Source of the DNA: Heterocephalus glaber
Taxonomy: Eukaryota > Chordata > Mammalia > Rodentia > Bathyergidae
Assembly (NCBI RefSeq): GCF_000247695.1
Contig: NW_004624785.1
Coordinates: forward strand, 508,441-572,440
Direction of reading: 5' to 3'
DNA length: 64,000 nt
Positions 23,308-35,092 of the stretch are shown here, one piece after another (position 1 is the stretch's first letter; every line of letters begins with the position of its first letter). The translations under genes and the position numbers were made by a program. The notes under the pieces were generated by a model. It did not search any database and had not been told where the DNA came from. It worked only from the letters and a program-made list of their open reading frames with translations.

Positions 23308-24372
23308 ATGGCTCTGAATACTGGCAATAAAGCTACTTGCCATAAGCAATTTACAATCATCAACTCAGGAATCAAACTTGAAAAAATAGAAAATGAGAAG
23401 ACACTTAAACAAGATGCAACCCCCACAGCTGTCAGTTCACTAAAGGCAAACCCTGGGTGGGCAATGAAGTGGAATAATCCGAAAGCCACCCACCTGGACT
23501 GGTAACAAAAGTAACAAAGAAGATAAAGAAGGCTCTAGAAAAAAAATCAAAGCAAAAATAATTTCCCAGATAGCTACGAGATGGTGACCAGAATTAAAGA
23601 TACAGATAAAAAAAATAGAGGAGCTCAGGAATGTGATGGAAGCTATGAATGCTTAGGATAGGAAAGAAATGGAATCCATGAAACAGATTCAAGCAGATAT
23701 CCAGGAGATTAAAAACTCCACTGAAAGTATACGCAGCAGAATGGGCCAACACAAGGACAGAATATCAGACACAGAAGACAGGATTGTGGTTAGTGATCAG
23801 GAAAAGAGAGATTTCTTAACAATAATGAGGGATCATAAGAAATCCATCCACCAGCTGCTAGACGATGCAAAGAAGAATAACATAAGATTGACTGGAGTCA
23901 ATGGAAAAGCAGGAGATAATGCAAATGACATAAAAAACATGTTCTCAGCAGTAATGGCAGAAAATTTCCCAAACCGAAATAGAATTTGACATACAGATAA
24001 TTGAGGCATATAGGACTCCAATTAGCCATGATCAAAAAAAGTCTTCCCCAAGGCATATAATAGTCAAGATTCCAGAAATTCAACACAATGACAGAATATT
24101 AAAAGCTGTCAAAGAAAAGAAACAAATCACCTATAAAGGAAAGCCCATCAGAAAGAATCACAGCAGACTTCTCAACACAAACTCTCAAGTCAAGGAGAGC
24201 TTGGAGTGAAGTATTTCAAGCCCTAAAGGAAAACAACCTCCAACCCAGATTGATGTACCCTGCAAAACTATCTTCAAAATTGATGGAGAAATAAGATACT
24301 TCCATGACAAAGAACACCTGAAGATATTCATGACCACCAAACCCACACTCCAAAGGGTTCTGAAGGGTATTC
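23308..24372 (+). pseudogene. L1 ORF1 remnant (RNA-binding protein), broken
   Basis: Decayed first open frame of the L1, encoding the nucleic-acid chaperone of the L1 particle in intact copies. A coiled-coil-like stretch is seen around 23669-23830 (MESMKQIQADIQEIKNSTES), followed by NNIRLTGV, which corresponds to the start of the RRM domain, and later KKQITYKGKPIRKNHSRLL and DGEIRYFHDKEHLKIFMTT of the C-terminal domain. Several stop codons interrupt it, for example just after 23986. The start is uncertain. Confidence 0.75.
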
Positions 24373-24479
24373 TAGAAAGAAAAAATAAAGATTACAACTC
24401 CATGCACCCCAACAGAATGAGTCCACCAGGCAAGGCAAGAAATTAAACAGAAAAGGAAAGAAGGAAGCCAACAGCAGGA

Positions 24480-26512
24480 AAATAACATGACAGAGATAAG
24501 ACAATACACATCAGTTATAACCACCAATGTTAATGATCTCAATTCACCAAACAAAAGAAACAGATGAGCAGAATGGATTAAGAAGCAAGATCCAACAATA
24601 TGCTGCATACAAGAAACACATTTAATTGAAAAACAAATTCACAGGCTGAAAGTCAAGGGATGGAAAACAATATTCTATGTGACAGGAAACTAGAAAAAAG
24701 CAAGGGTAGCTATTCTATTGCAGACAAAGTGGATTTCAAGCCAAGACTAATTAAGAGAGACAAAGAAGGTCACTACATCCTGGTAAGGGGAACAATCCAA
24801 GAGGAAGAGATAACAATCCTAAATATATATGAACCAAATAGCAGCACACTCAACTATACAAAACAAATATTAATGCACATGAAAAATCATATAAGCACTA
24901 ATACAGTTGCAATGGGGGACCTCAATACCCCACTGTCACATACAGACAGGTCAACTAGACAGAAAACAACAATGAAATATTAGAATGGAACCAAACTTTT
25001 GAACAAATGGGACTTAGTAGATGTCTACGGAGTGTTCCAACCCACAATATCAGACTACACATTCTTCTCTGCTGCACATGGGATTTTCTCCAAAACAGAT
25101 CATATATTAGCTCATAGAATATGCTTAAGTAAATGCAAAGGAATTGAAATAATCCCATGCATATTATCAGACCATAGTGCAATGAAATTGGAAATCAAGG
25201 GCAAAAGAAACCACAAGAACTTCATAAACATGTGGAAATTAAATAACACCTTCCTGAACAACCAATGGGTCACAGATGAAATTCAAAAAGAAATCAGACA
25301 ATATCTACAATTAAATGATAATGGCAATACAACATATCAGAACTTATGGGATTCAATGAAAGCAGTCCTATGAGAGAAATTTATAGCAATGAATTCCCAT
25401 ATCAGGAAAACAGAGTGGGCCGAAATAAACAACCTAATGTTGAGCCTCAAGCTTCTAGAAAAAGAAGAGCAAGTCAAGCCCAAAGCTTGTATGGGGGAGG
25501 AAATTATAAAAATCAGAGCAGAAATTAATGCAATGGAGACTAAGAAAACAGTACAAAGAATCAATTAATTAAAGAGTTGGTTCTTTGAATTAAATAAAAT
25601 TGACAAACCCTTAGCCAAACTTATCATAAAAGGAAAGAAAAGACTCAAATCCATGCAATTAGGAATGAAAAGGGTGAAATCACAACAGATCCTGCAGAGA
25701 TCCAGAAGATCATCAATACCTACTTTGAGAACCTGTATTCTAATAATATGGAAAATACAGAAGAAATGGTCGGATTTCTAGATACATATGAATTACCAAA
25801 ACTGAATCAAGAAGATATAGAAATTCTAAATAAACCAATTATCAGCCAATGAATTGAATATGTTATTTAAAAACTAGCAACAAAGAAAAGTGCTGTCCCT
25901 GATGGATTTACTGCTGAATTCTACAAGAAATTTAGAGAAGACCTAATGCCACTACTTCTCAAACTCTTTTTTTGTGGGGGAGAGGGGGGTACCGGGAATT
26001 GAACTCTGGACTTTGTGCTTGTGAGGCAGGTATCGGAACCACTGAGCTAAATCCCCAGCCCTCAAACTCTTTAATGAAATTGAAAGGGAAGCAATTGCTC
26101 CCAAATTCATTCCTGAAAGCAAGCATTACCCTGATTCCAAAACCAGAGAAGGATCCAACCAAAAAGGAGAATTACAGGCCAATATCCCTAATGAACATAG
26201 ATGCAAAAATCCTCAAAAAGATACTGGCAAACAGAATGTAGCAAATCACCAAGAGGGTTATACACTATGGGCAAGTTGGATTCATCCCAGGGATGCAGGG
26301 ATGGTTCAACCTACACAAATCAATAAATGTAATACACTATATTAACAGAGTCAAGGACAAAAACTATATGATCCTCTCAATAGATGCAGAAAAAGCGTTT
26401 GACAAGGTCCAACATCTATTCATGCTAAAAACCCTACAGAAAATTGGTATAGATGTTATTTATCTCAATCTGATAAAAGCTATCTATGACAAACCAACAG
26501 CCAATATGCCCA
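24480..26512 (+). pseudogene. L1 ORF2 remnant: endonuclease plus first part of reverse transcriptase
   Basis: In intact copies this protein nicks the target and reverse-transcribes L1 RNA. Endonuclease landmarks are readable: CCIQETHL, AMGDLNTPLSHTDR, YTFFSAAHGIFSKTDHIL and SDHSAMKLEI. Reverse-transcriptase N-terminal landmarks follow: [38 protein letters not shown] and [14 protein letters not shown]. Sequence stops after YDKPTAN, so the catalytic FADD/YADD motif, thumb and most of the C-terminal region are missing. There are stop codons (after 24980 and at 26239), and a SINE inserted at 25970 adds 103 bases including its duplication, which shifts the frame. Confidence 0.88.
25970..26060 (-). 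repeat. ID-like SINE nested in L1 ORF2
   Basis: Inserted in the L1 at 21999-26920 with the duplication CTCAAACTCTTT (25958-25969 and 26061-26072). Its tail is short and partly replaced by a G-rich stretch. It must be younger than that L1. Confidence 0.96.
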
Positions 26513-27736
26513 TCTACTGATGAGTGGATAAAGAAGATGTGTTTTTTTAATATAATGGAGTACTACTCTGCCATAAAGGATAAGCTTCAGTCATTTGTGG
26601 CTAAATGGAAGGACCTTGAGGCTATACTCTTAAGCGAAATAAATTGGACACACATGTTTAAATACCACATTGTTTCTCTGGTGTGAGAAACTGAATGTGG
26701 AAATAAGGACTGAGATGTATAATGGATGTTGGGAAATGGGAAGAAAGCGTTCAAATGGGAAGGGGAACAAGGAAGGAGGGAGGGAGAAAGGAAGGAAGGG
26801 ACAAGAAAAAAAGTGAAAATATCAGGAAAAAATGGAAACAGTTTTTGTACATAGGGAGGGGAGGGGCCTTGTTGGGGAGAAATGGGATATAATAAAATAA
26901 AATTTATTAATTATAAAAAAGCAAGAGCAGAGCTGGAAGTTACATGCTAGAAGTCTACCAGGCAAATGTGATATCAAATTGTTGGTCTGGTTCCTTTCCC
27001 AATTCTTGCTGAGAGGTAGATGGCCCCAGGCTAATCCTAACCCTTGCTAGGGGAAGTTGGGGACACACTTCTGAGGGATTTGAGAGACCCTATGAGTCCA
27101 CTCCCCCATCCATTCTCAAATATCCAAACACCACATCTCACTAGCCCAATGACTAGATGTTGAAAATATCTATGCTATAAGAAGATCAGGAAATAAAAAT
27201 CTCTCTCATCAATAAAAATCTCTATCAAAACCCATTTACTGATTTTAGAAAAAGAGGAAAACACTCAACTCTACTGAGAGCCATTTACATAGCAGGTGAA
27301 TGTTTAGTGCATTAGAGATGGCTCTCAAATCGAGGCAATTGACCCTGGCAGCCTCCCTTAGTCTCCCTGACCCCCAGTAAGACACTGAGCCCCTCTGTAG
27401 GCAGGGGGATTCCTGCTTGGAACTCCCTGCAGCCCCTAGTCTGAGGCTGCGCACTGAGTTACTCGGTAGATGTTCACAGATTGACAAAGACAGAATTGCA
27501 GGCACATAGGCACCCCTCGAGTCCTCAAAACCCCAGAAGTGCTGGCTGGGCACTGGGTCCAGTGCAGGGCACAGAAGAGGGCAGAAACAACCAGCTCTCT
27601 TCCCATAGGAAACCAGGTTTCTGTTTGAAGCTTGAAGTGAGCAAGGGGGAAGTCTCACAGGGAAATGGAAACACTGTGGGTTTAGAGGCCTCAGCATCTA
27701 GAGAATCATAAAAAGTGAGAAACCATGGAGTCATGT

Positions 27737-27823
27737 TTTTGGTTTTTTTTGGTACCGGGGATCGAACTTGGGTCCTTGCGCTTGCGTAGCAGGCAGCGAA
27801 ACCACTGAGCTAAATCCCCTGCC
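27737..27823 (-). repeat. ID-like SINE
   Basis: Copy with TGCTACGCAAG in the anticodon-arm region. Flanks TGGAGTCATGT and TGGAATCATGT differ by one base. Confidence 0.94.
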
Positions 27824-27867
27824 TGGAATCATGTATTTTTAAGCTTCTTGGGTTCATGCTATTTTCT

Positions 27868-27894
27868 CAAAAAAAAAAAAAAAAAAAAAAAAAA
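27868..27894. repeat. Poly-A tract without a recognisable element
   Basis: About 27 consecutive A following TTTTCTC. No SINE or L1 body adjoins it on the left, apart from the ID copy ending at 27823. Confidence 0.85.
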
Positions 27895-28437
27895 GCACAC
27901 AATGGCAATATTTCTTATAGTTTCCAGAAGCTTAAAAACTCCCCTGAAGGTCATCGCCCCTGCCCCATTAAGTATGCATGGACCTTAAGTTAAGATGCCC
28001 AATTTATTCTAATCCCTTCATCATATAGATAGGAAGCCCAGAGAGGTCAGGTCACTCATCAGAGCAGTTTGTGACCAAATGGAACTGAACCTGTCCTTCA
28101 GACTTCAGGGAGAGAAAACCCTTCCTAAGGTCACTCACAGCAGTGTCACAGATAGCCGTAACACCACGGACCTCAATGTTCACAGGGGCAGGGCTGAGAC
28201 TGTCAGTGACCAGTGACTTGGTCACCAGTCCTATGGCCACAGAGCCACCTCTGCGTGAAAGGCTCATCTCAGCTGCATGTCATCCCCATCTTCTCCCCGC
28301 ATTCTAGCAATCAGGATGAGGATGTCAGTTTTTGCTAAGTGCCAGATCTAGATAATCTTTTTAAAAGTCTATGCAATGTGAGCTTTCACATTCTTCTGCA
28401 CAAGGAATCTTCTGCTCTAACTTCAAACATGACAAAT

Positions 28438-28490
28438 AGCAAATATATATATAGCAAATATATATATATATATATCATATATATATATGA
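28438..28490. repeat. (AT)n microsatellite with a short inverted core
   Basis: AGCAAATATATATATAGCAA followed by two ATATAT runs. The TATATATCATATATATA part is close to palindromic. Confidence 0.9.
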
Positions 28491-28896
28491 GACACATAAA
28501 CAAAACCTCTTTGGGGTCCTCAATAATTTTTAAAAGTATCAAGGAGTCCTGAAGGGCAAAAATATGAGAATTGTTGAAATAGAATAAAAAGCAGTACTGG
28601 GACACATCATTAAACATTTGGAAAAGATAAAGAGTTTTAGCTTTTGCCACATGCAACAAAATTACATCAAAGACAAATTATTGTCCTAAACACAAAATAT
28701 AAAAGTATCAGAGAAAAATAAAGGAAATACTTGTACAACTTTGGGGTGACAATGAAAGACACAAACCTAGGAGCCATGCAGTGTGATATTTATAGACAGT
28801 TCATTAATAAACATTTTTTGCATAAAAAGAAATATTAAAAGGCAAGCAAAGGATTAGGAAAAATATACCGGTAATAGATATTTAAAGATTATTATT

Positions 28897-29060
28897 ACTG
28901 AGCCATGCATAGTGGTGCACACCTGTAATCCAAGCTACTCAGGATGCTGAGGCAGGAGGATCAAAGTTTGAGACCAGCTTGTACAATTTAGTGAGACACT
29001 GTCTCAAAATAAAAATAAATAAAAAGGGTCACCCCTGGGCTCAATTTTCTGTACTGAAAA
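28897..29060 (+). repeat. B1-ID fusion SINE inside an old L1
   Basis: B1-like part (GTGGTGCACACCTGTAATCC ... GAGACACTGTCTC), then an A-rich linker and a shortened ID part ending near CTGTACTG. Perfect 13-bp duplication AAAGATTATTATT on both sides. Confidence 0.9.
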
Positions 29061-29339
29061 AAAGATTATTATTGAGAATATATAGAGAATTCCCACATGA
29101 AAACAGAAAAGGAACAAACAACTCAATTAATAAATGGACAAACGGTATGAATGGTTGGTGCATTATGATAAGGAAAAAAAGGCCAGCTATCACAAAAAGA
29201 TGAACAATATGATTGTTACACAGGAAATAGAAATCAAAACAATGAGATCCCCCCATCAAATTGGCAAAAATGACAAGACTAATAATACCAAGTGCTCCTG
29301 AGGCTATAGGGACAGAGGATAAATGAGTATCATCTTTTT

Positions 29340-29416
29340 TTTTTTTTTTGATACCAGGGATTGAACTCAGGACCTTGCACTTGTGAGGCAGGTGGAGGGC
29401 CATTCCCTGGCCTGGC
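29340..29416 (-). repeat. ID-like SINE, deleted near its 5' end
   Basis: The tail and B box are normal, but the A-box region (complement of TTTAGCTCAGTGG) is replaced by GGGCCATTCCCTGG, so the internal promoter is damaged. Flanks TATCATCTTTTT and TACCATCTTTTT. Confidence 0.88.
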
Positions 29417-32400
29417 TACCATCTTTTTAGAAGAGCATTTGGCAGGTCTATCAACATTTAAAACATGCCTAACTTTCAGCTCAGAGAATTCATGGCTAGT
29501 TTTCAGTCACAGAGAAATATTATTGTGTGCAAAAGGTACTAGAAAATTCACTACCTTATTTTTTTGAGCAGTAAGAAAACCCTTAAAAAATCTGAATATT
29601 TATTTATCTGAATAAATCACAGTCATCGACAACTTGGTATTGTATAAAGCAGTTTAAAAAAGAATGAGGTCTATATAAGAATGAAGTCTATATAATGCAT
29701 ATAAAATGTAATATAAAAGTATACAAATAAAAACGATGAGATCTATATAATGTTAGGGAAATATCTCCAGGAAATATTTAAAAATAAAATTATAGAGCAA
29801 TGCAAAGAGTAAGATCCTCTTTAGGTACCAACAACCCCCCAACTGTACATAGGTATATGCATGTGAATACACACATATATATTCCAATTCTTTGGACCTG
29901 CCTGAGAGGACATAGAAAATCTGAGGACTGATACAGAAGAGTAGAGGGAGGATAAAACAACGCTTTTTAAACTCTGACTTAAAAATTTTTCACAATGAAA
30001 ATACATTCTTGTACTATTTGGGTCATTTGAAAAACCAAACAGCTTCCTCCCCACTTTGTTATCTGATGAGATACAGTCTGGTACTTATTCTTTATGAGAA
30101 TAAGACTCAGGGTGAGTAGTTAGGAGCAGCAGGAAAGCACCTCATTACCTGAGCAGAGCAGGGGTGGAGTTGGCGAACTGGGCTTTTGCTTTGTGACACT
30201 TGCAGCATATACTGGGGACATCATACAACCTTTTGCCTGGGGCAGCTGTAAGTAGAGCTAAGGGCACCCCTGCTTTCTATATTCTGGGGTCCCCCTGAGC
30301 ATCAGCAGCTATAGGCCTATGCCATTCTGGTCACTTTCTCATCTGGCTGCATGATGTCCTTCTGTGGGCACTCAAGCCAACTCTGAGCATTCTACTACAT
30401 TTTTTTTCATTCTACTAAATTTTATTAAAACAAACCATGCCCATCAGGCTACAGGTGTCTTTCGGATGGGTGTTACAATGAATGCAAATTGGGGATAAAA
30501 AGGCTTTCTGTGGAAAGCCTCCACAAATGCAGAATCAATTACGATTTGATTTACCAACCACAGAAAATCCTTCTCATTTTGGGAGAGCTGAACTATAAGT
30601 CACGATTAAAAATGACTGTAATCCATTTCATGGGATGTTAATGCTATGTTACACAGGCATGATTGTGGATGGCAGGAGTTCCCCTCCCTGGGGTCTTCCT
30701 AGAGGATGCCAAGGGCTCTGAGGCTTTCCTGGCGCGTGAGTTCCTAAGGGTCTCCACCACCGAGAAGCCCGGGAGTCAGAGAGGTGTCCCTATGTGACTT
30801 GACTGGAGCACTTACTATCATTCCCAGCATTCTCATTCTCAGGCACATAACATTTTCCCTCATTCATTCTGTATGCAGGTAACTATAACTATGGGGGCCC
30901 CTCCAGTTGCTTTCGGCTGATGCACAGCTTCATATGTGTGTGATCTTTGAGGTTCTTTTTGGTGAACATATCTCAGACAGAACTCACTGTGACTCCCCCA
31001 CTGAGTGCTAGCTGTCTCCTCTTTACAGTGATCCTCTCTCTTGAGTATCCTGAGAGGAACCCTAAGAATCAGCTTTGTCTTCTCTTTGCCCTCACCCCTC
31101 CCTGTGGCATGGAGTCCACTGCTGTGACTCTCCCTACTAAGCTGGTCCTTGTCATCCACACCCATCTCAGGGGCCTTTCTTCTGCCAGTAATTTCACTGT
31201 TTCACTCTGCTGTGCTCCCTGTTGTGGGATGAATATTCTTAAAAACAAAACAACAAAAAGCCAGCTTTAATAATGCCATTCACCTGCCAAAAATTGTACC
31301 TGGTTCCCCAGTGTGCAGATTTCCATCTTTGAGATTGTCATATACTCTTCCACCCATCAGGAGTTAATGTCACTGGGTCTTCCTGCTTCCCTATCGTCTG
31401 TAAGGTACCTGTGTGCTCATGCCATTAAGGGCGGACTGGGGACCCTGCCCCTTCCTGACCTAGCAGCCTGCTGGGCATCCTGTATATCCTTGTTTAGAGA
31501 GTGGACACATTCTAGGCTCAGGGTGTTCCCTGACACACCCTGGCACCTGTCTCCAGGCCTGGCTCATACTCCTGGGACTCTGCTAGAACCCGAGGCAGAC
31601 AGTAGCTAAAGAAAGAGCTAGAGAGAGAGACGGGAGTGCTGGCCTGCCCTGAAGCCTGCATTTTTGGGCTTAAGGAAACAGCTGGGGAGAAAGGAAGAGC
31701 CCACCATGGAGCTACTCTACATTCTGGGACTAATCTACTTTCTAAGTTAAATGTTAGCATAGGCCCAGGAGGCCCAGGTCTTAAGCACCATGGGAAAAGG
31801 TAACCAGCTGACTTGGCTAATCCACAGTAAGTCCCTACACATGCACTCAGTGGTCTTCTGGTATCCTTGGCTGACCCCAACCCATTATCATGTCATTGAT
31901 CAACCTGTGGGCTTCGGACACCATGATAGGTCTTCTAAGAGCCACAAAAGGGGAAAAAAATTCCACCACCAATGGAGGGGCTGAGGGAAGTCACTCACTG
32001 GAGGGAGTCATATTTTTCAGACCAAACCCTCAATCCCATCCTAAACCCTAAGGCTTGAAGCCCTTTACACTAAGCCCTCTCAGTACTGTGAGCTCTTCTC
32101 ACTGAGCAGACACCCAGTGGAGTGTATCTTGTCTTTTTTTTTTCAAGTACATCTTTGATCCTGCTGCTATTCTTGGGTGTCCTGCCCAATTCTTTATTTA
32201 GGACATCAAGAACTTAGACAAGACCTCCAACCCGATAACAAACCCAATGTCTTCCAAAGCCCTGTGCAGGGCCCATGGGCCACAGGCTTTCCTGATTTCC
32301 CTGGAGCATCACAGCTTTCTTCTGACTCTAAGAACAGTCTCTGTCTTTTTTTTTTTTTTTTTTAATGGCACCTAAGATGTATTCTGCTTTAAGACAGCAC

Positions 32401-35032
32401 AATTAAAGCCCATATCTGGGCATCAGCAGATGCCCTCCTCATGGAAGAGGAGGAAGAGGAGCTGGTGTGTTCGTGCTTCAGCTCATCCCCTCATCCCCCT
32501 TACCCCTTTGGGTTGAATGTGCTGCAAAGATCTGTTGGATTTGACCTTGTAACCCACATGTTTAGCACAGGCTAAGTGTTCATGATGATAATTTTGTAGG
32601 AAATAGCAGCTGAATGGATCTCTTTTGTTGGAATGGGCCTGTCTGGGTAAATTTAGGACCCATTCTTTTGGAGAAGAATCTCCTTTTGTCTCTTTCCCTG
32701 GGGAAGGCTGGTGGTTCTCACAAACCCATGGTGGGGGCAGCTGCCTCACTGCCTATGGTCATGACCCTGAGGTTTCCTCCCTACCACTTTTGCTTCCCTG
32801 ATGGAAGATCAAAGGGAGGCAGTGGAGGCAATGGGAGGTGGAGGAAAGAAGAAGAGAAGGGGAGGGACCAGCCATAGGCTCTATGACCGGAAAGTAAACC
32901 TCCCTCCCAGTAGCCAAGTGCCTCGCCCTCTTCGCTCACCACTGGCAGGGTCACAGTGTAAACTGGGAAGGGGCCTGCTGAGTCCCTTCTACCCACAGCT
33001 GTCTGTGGCTTCCTATTGCCCCCAGCCTGCCATGCTCTGGTTCTGCACACTGTCTAGACTTGGCTTCCTTATTGTAGGAGTAGATGCTTCTTTTCTCCTA
33101 AAGTCTTGTTGGGCTTTATGTGGGTATGATGAAGAACTTGTTGTTTATCAATATCTCCTTCTTTTATGTTCCTCCTTCTGATCAGATGTCTTGGTTGTTT
33201 GTTAATTAGTTTTGTTTTGAATCCCTGTCCTTCAATGACATTGCTTTTAGTTGGAGAGTAAATCCACCATAAGAAACCCCTGGCTGAGCCAAAATATTTT
33301 TATACCATGGTCAAGAGACCAGATGTGAGGCCACTGAAAATCAGAAAATACAAGTTATGTTCTTGTCCGAGAGCACTCTGCTGATGTCCCTTGCAAAGGT
33401 TACACTAGACTCAGTTCTATGCTCAGGTGATTCAGCTCAGAAACTTTCTCTAGTGTTAAGAACTTGGAACTTTAAAGGTCCCTGCTTTGGAGACTGAAAG
33501 TCCAGAGACACATAGCTATTGCCATCAGTCAAAGGACAGCTTTTGTGAGCATGTAGTGTCACAGATCAGTCTTACCCACATTCATTGATGACTGGCATGT
33601 CATCATGTTGCAACTGATTCCCTGAAAGACTGAGACAAGCCTGACCTCAAAAGAGAAGACAAGGTTTGGCTTTAAAATATGCATAGAAACATCCTCTGAA
33701 AAGAGCAGGGCATGGAGAGGTGATGCTAGTGGGGATATGGTCCCCATGGTGGGTTGGAGAGAGGGATGAAGAACGACAGGTTTCCATGGGCCTGTTCCTA
33801 GCACACATGAAACTGTAGGCATTCCCTTGGCCACCGTCCTTCTAGCCAAATCCCAGCTAACACCAGCTTTCTATATCATTCATAGAAGACAGGACATAGC
33901 TGTGGAATTTATTCTCCAAGTTCCCTCTGTTCATCACCCCTCTGTCCCCAGTCCCCTCCTACAATACAGATTGCATTAAAAATACTTTAGCTGACTATAA
34001 AAGCTGGACTCATAACCGGCATTCTATGCTGTCCATAAACACAGAGGAACCAGAGATGAGATATTGCCCATTATGTAAATACTTATATAGGGTGACATTT
34101 GTTTTTATATCTGTCTAAATACTCCCCCCAGCAACTCATAGATACACACCAGTTCTCAGGGACATGACAAACCTTACTTTAAAAAGTACATGATGTACAT
34201 GTGTGGTAGTAGTCTCTACTATAAGATAAAATCACCTGTGGTAATAGAGCTCATGTGCAGTTTACTCATTTACATGAGGAGGAAAGAAAGCTGAGTTTTA
34301 AGGAACCAGGTCAGCAGATTCAGCTGGCTGACTCAACACTCTTATCAGGGTAAACCTGAGGCCCATTCAAGTTGAATCCCATTCGAGCATTCAGTGGGGG
34401 AACACTTTGCTTTCAAGGTGAAAAATACTATGGTCTGTGCCCATTTAGCTCACTTGGGAGGAGGGAAAATAGTCCTCAGTGATCCAAATGACTTGAGATT
34501 AATCATCTGCAGTCCTTTCAGGGCTGTGAAATGGAGTTCTGTTTCTAGAAACAATATAGGCCACCTGCACTTCCCAAAGGAATGCCACCTTGCACCCCAG
34601 GTACAGTCTATCTGCAGGTTCTGGGGAGTCTACCCTGGCACACCCAGAAGCAGGCCCCCACAGGGGCATCTGTGAGCATTCTGTGTGGACCACCTGCTGA
34701 GCAAAATGAGATCAGATGGAGCTCCCAGTCTCACTTCACCCAACACCATAGACAACACCAATCAGTGCTGGTTTCTGGGAGTGGGCAAAAATTCACACTT
34801 GGCTTTCTGGTGGAAGAACACTTCAATTTAGACAAGATTAGATGAGTCACTTAGAGATTCAAGTGTTCATGTGCCATTTATCATGAAAGTGAATATCAGA
34901 GAGTCCTTGGATGCTTTACAGAATGAGACAGAAAAAGATTTATGAGAAGAAAAGCTAAAGCTAAAGATGAAGAGGTAAGAAGTGATATCAGTGGAATACA
35001 GAACACAGCAGCTCTGGACAATTGGAATCACC

Positions 35033-35043
35033 AGAAAGGATAT
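35033..35043 (-). other. ZDHHC14: U12-type 5' splice site (AT-AC intron donor)
   Basis: On the minus strand the intron begins ATATCCTTTCT directly after the 49-bp exon. The first nine bases equal the minor-spliceosome donor consensus ATATCCTTT, which pairs with U11 and then U6atac. There is no GT near the exon end that would keep the frame. Confidence 0.92.
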
Positions 35044-35092
35044 CTTGCAGGACTGTCCTTAAGGGCATTGAGGAATCCTGTTTGCTGTGAAC
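35044..35092 (-). CDS. ZDHHC14: ZDHHC14 49-bp linker exon between membrane segments 3 and 4
   Basis: A very small exon with no start codon, found by matching the peptide that must join the two membrane-segment exons. With the C left over from the previous exon it reads R-SQQTGFLNALKDSPA and ends in AG, the first two bases of a Ser codon. This is the loop between membrane segments 3 and 4 of ZDHHC14. The acceptor is conventional (CCTACAG|GT). The donor is not: the exon ends GCAAG and the intron begins ATATCCTTT, the U12-type AT-AC donor consensus. Phase is 1 on entry and 2 on exit, which fits both neighbours exactly. Skipping it would shift the frame (49 bp), so it should be constitutive. Confidence 0.93.

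Larger units (their letters stand above)
21999..26920 (+). mobile_element. L1 retrotransposon, both ends present, internally deleted
   Basis: The element starts with a typical L1 5' end (GGACTTCTGGGAAGATGG) and runs to an A-rich tail. A possible 8-bp target duplication (AGCAGAGC) flanks it. The 5' UTR contains a long pyrimidine-rich tract at about 22720-22985. ORF1 remnants lie at about 23300-24370 and ORF2 at about 24480-26510. ORF2 then joins abruptly to the extreme C-terminal coding end and 3' UTR at about 26505. The 3' UTR carries a purine-rich tract (26745-26860). Stop codons in both frames make it inactive. It lies antisense to the host gene. Confidence 0.92.
28650..30050 (+). mobile_element. 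Ancient L1 3' region interrupted by two SINEs
   Basis: Highly diverged L1 ORF2 end and 3' UTR on the plus strand: ATTAAAAGGCAAGCAAAGGA, later AAATAGAAATCAAAACAATG and the L1M-like 3' end near 29860-30010 with CACAATGAAAATACATTCTT. A B1-ID SINE (28897-29060) and an ID-like SINE (29340-29416) sit inside it, each with its own target duplication. Limits approximate. Confidence 0.65.
19692..35043 (-). other. ZDHHC14: ZDHHC14 minor-class AT-AC intron (15.4 kb)
   Basis: Intron bounded by the U12-type signals described separately. It has accumulated a 4.9-kb L1, several SINEs and an old L1, all of them well away from the terminal signals. Stretches 19710-21800, 26940-27720, 27900-28430 and 30060-35030 show no gene; parts of 31260-31620 resemble decayed L2 but I cannot support exact limits. 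Confidence 0.9.

Noticed and set aside
24660..26686. Several open frames of 60-124 codons on the plus strand as host genes
   Set aside because: They read as L1 ORF2 endonuclease, reverse-transcriptase and C-terminal pieces, broken by stops and a SINE; they are transposon remnants.
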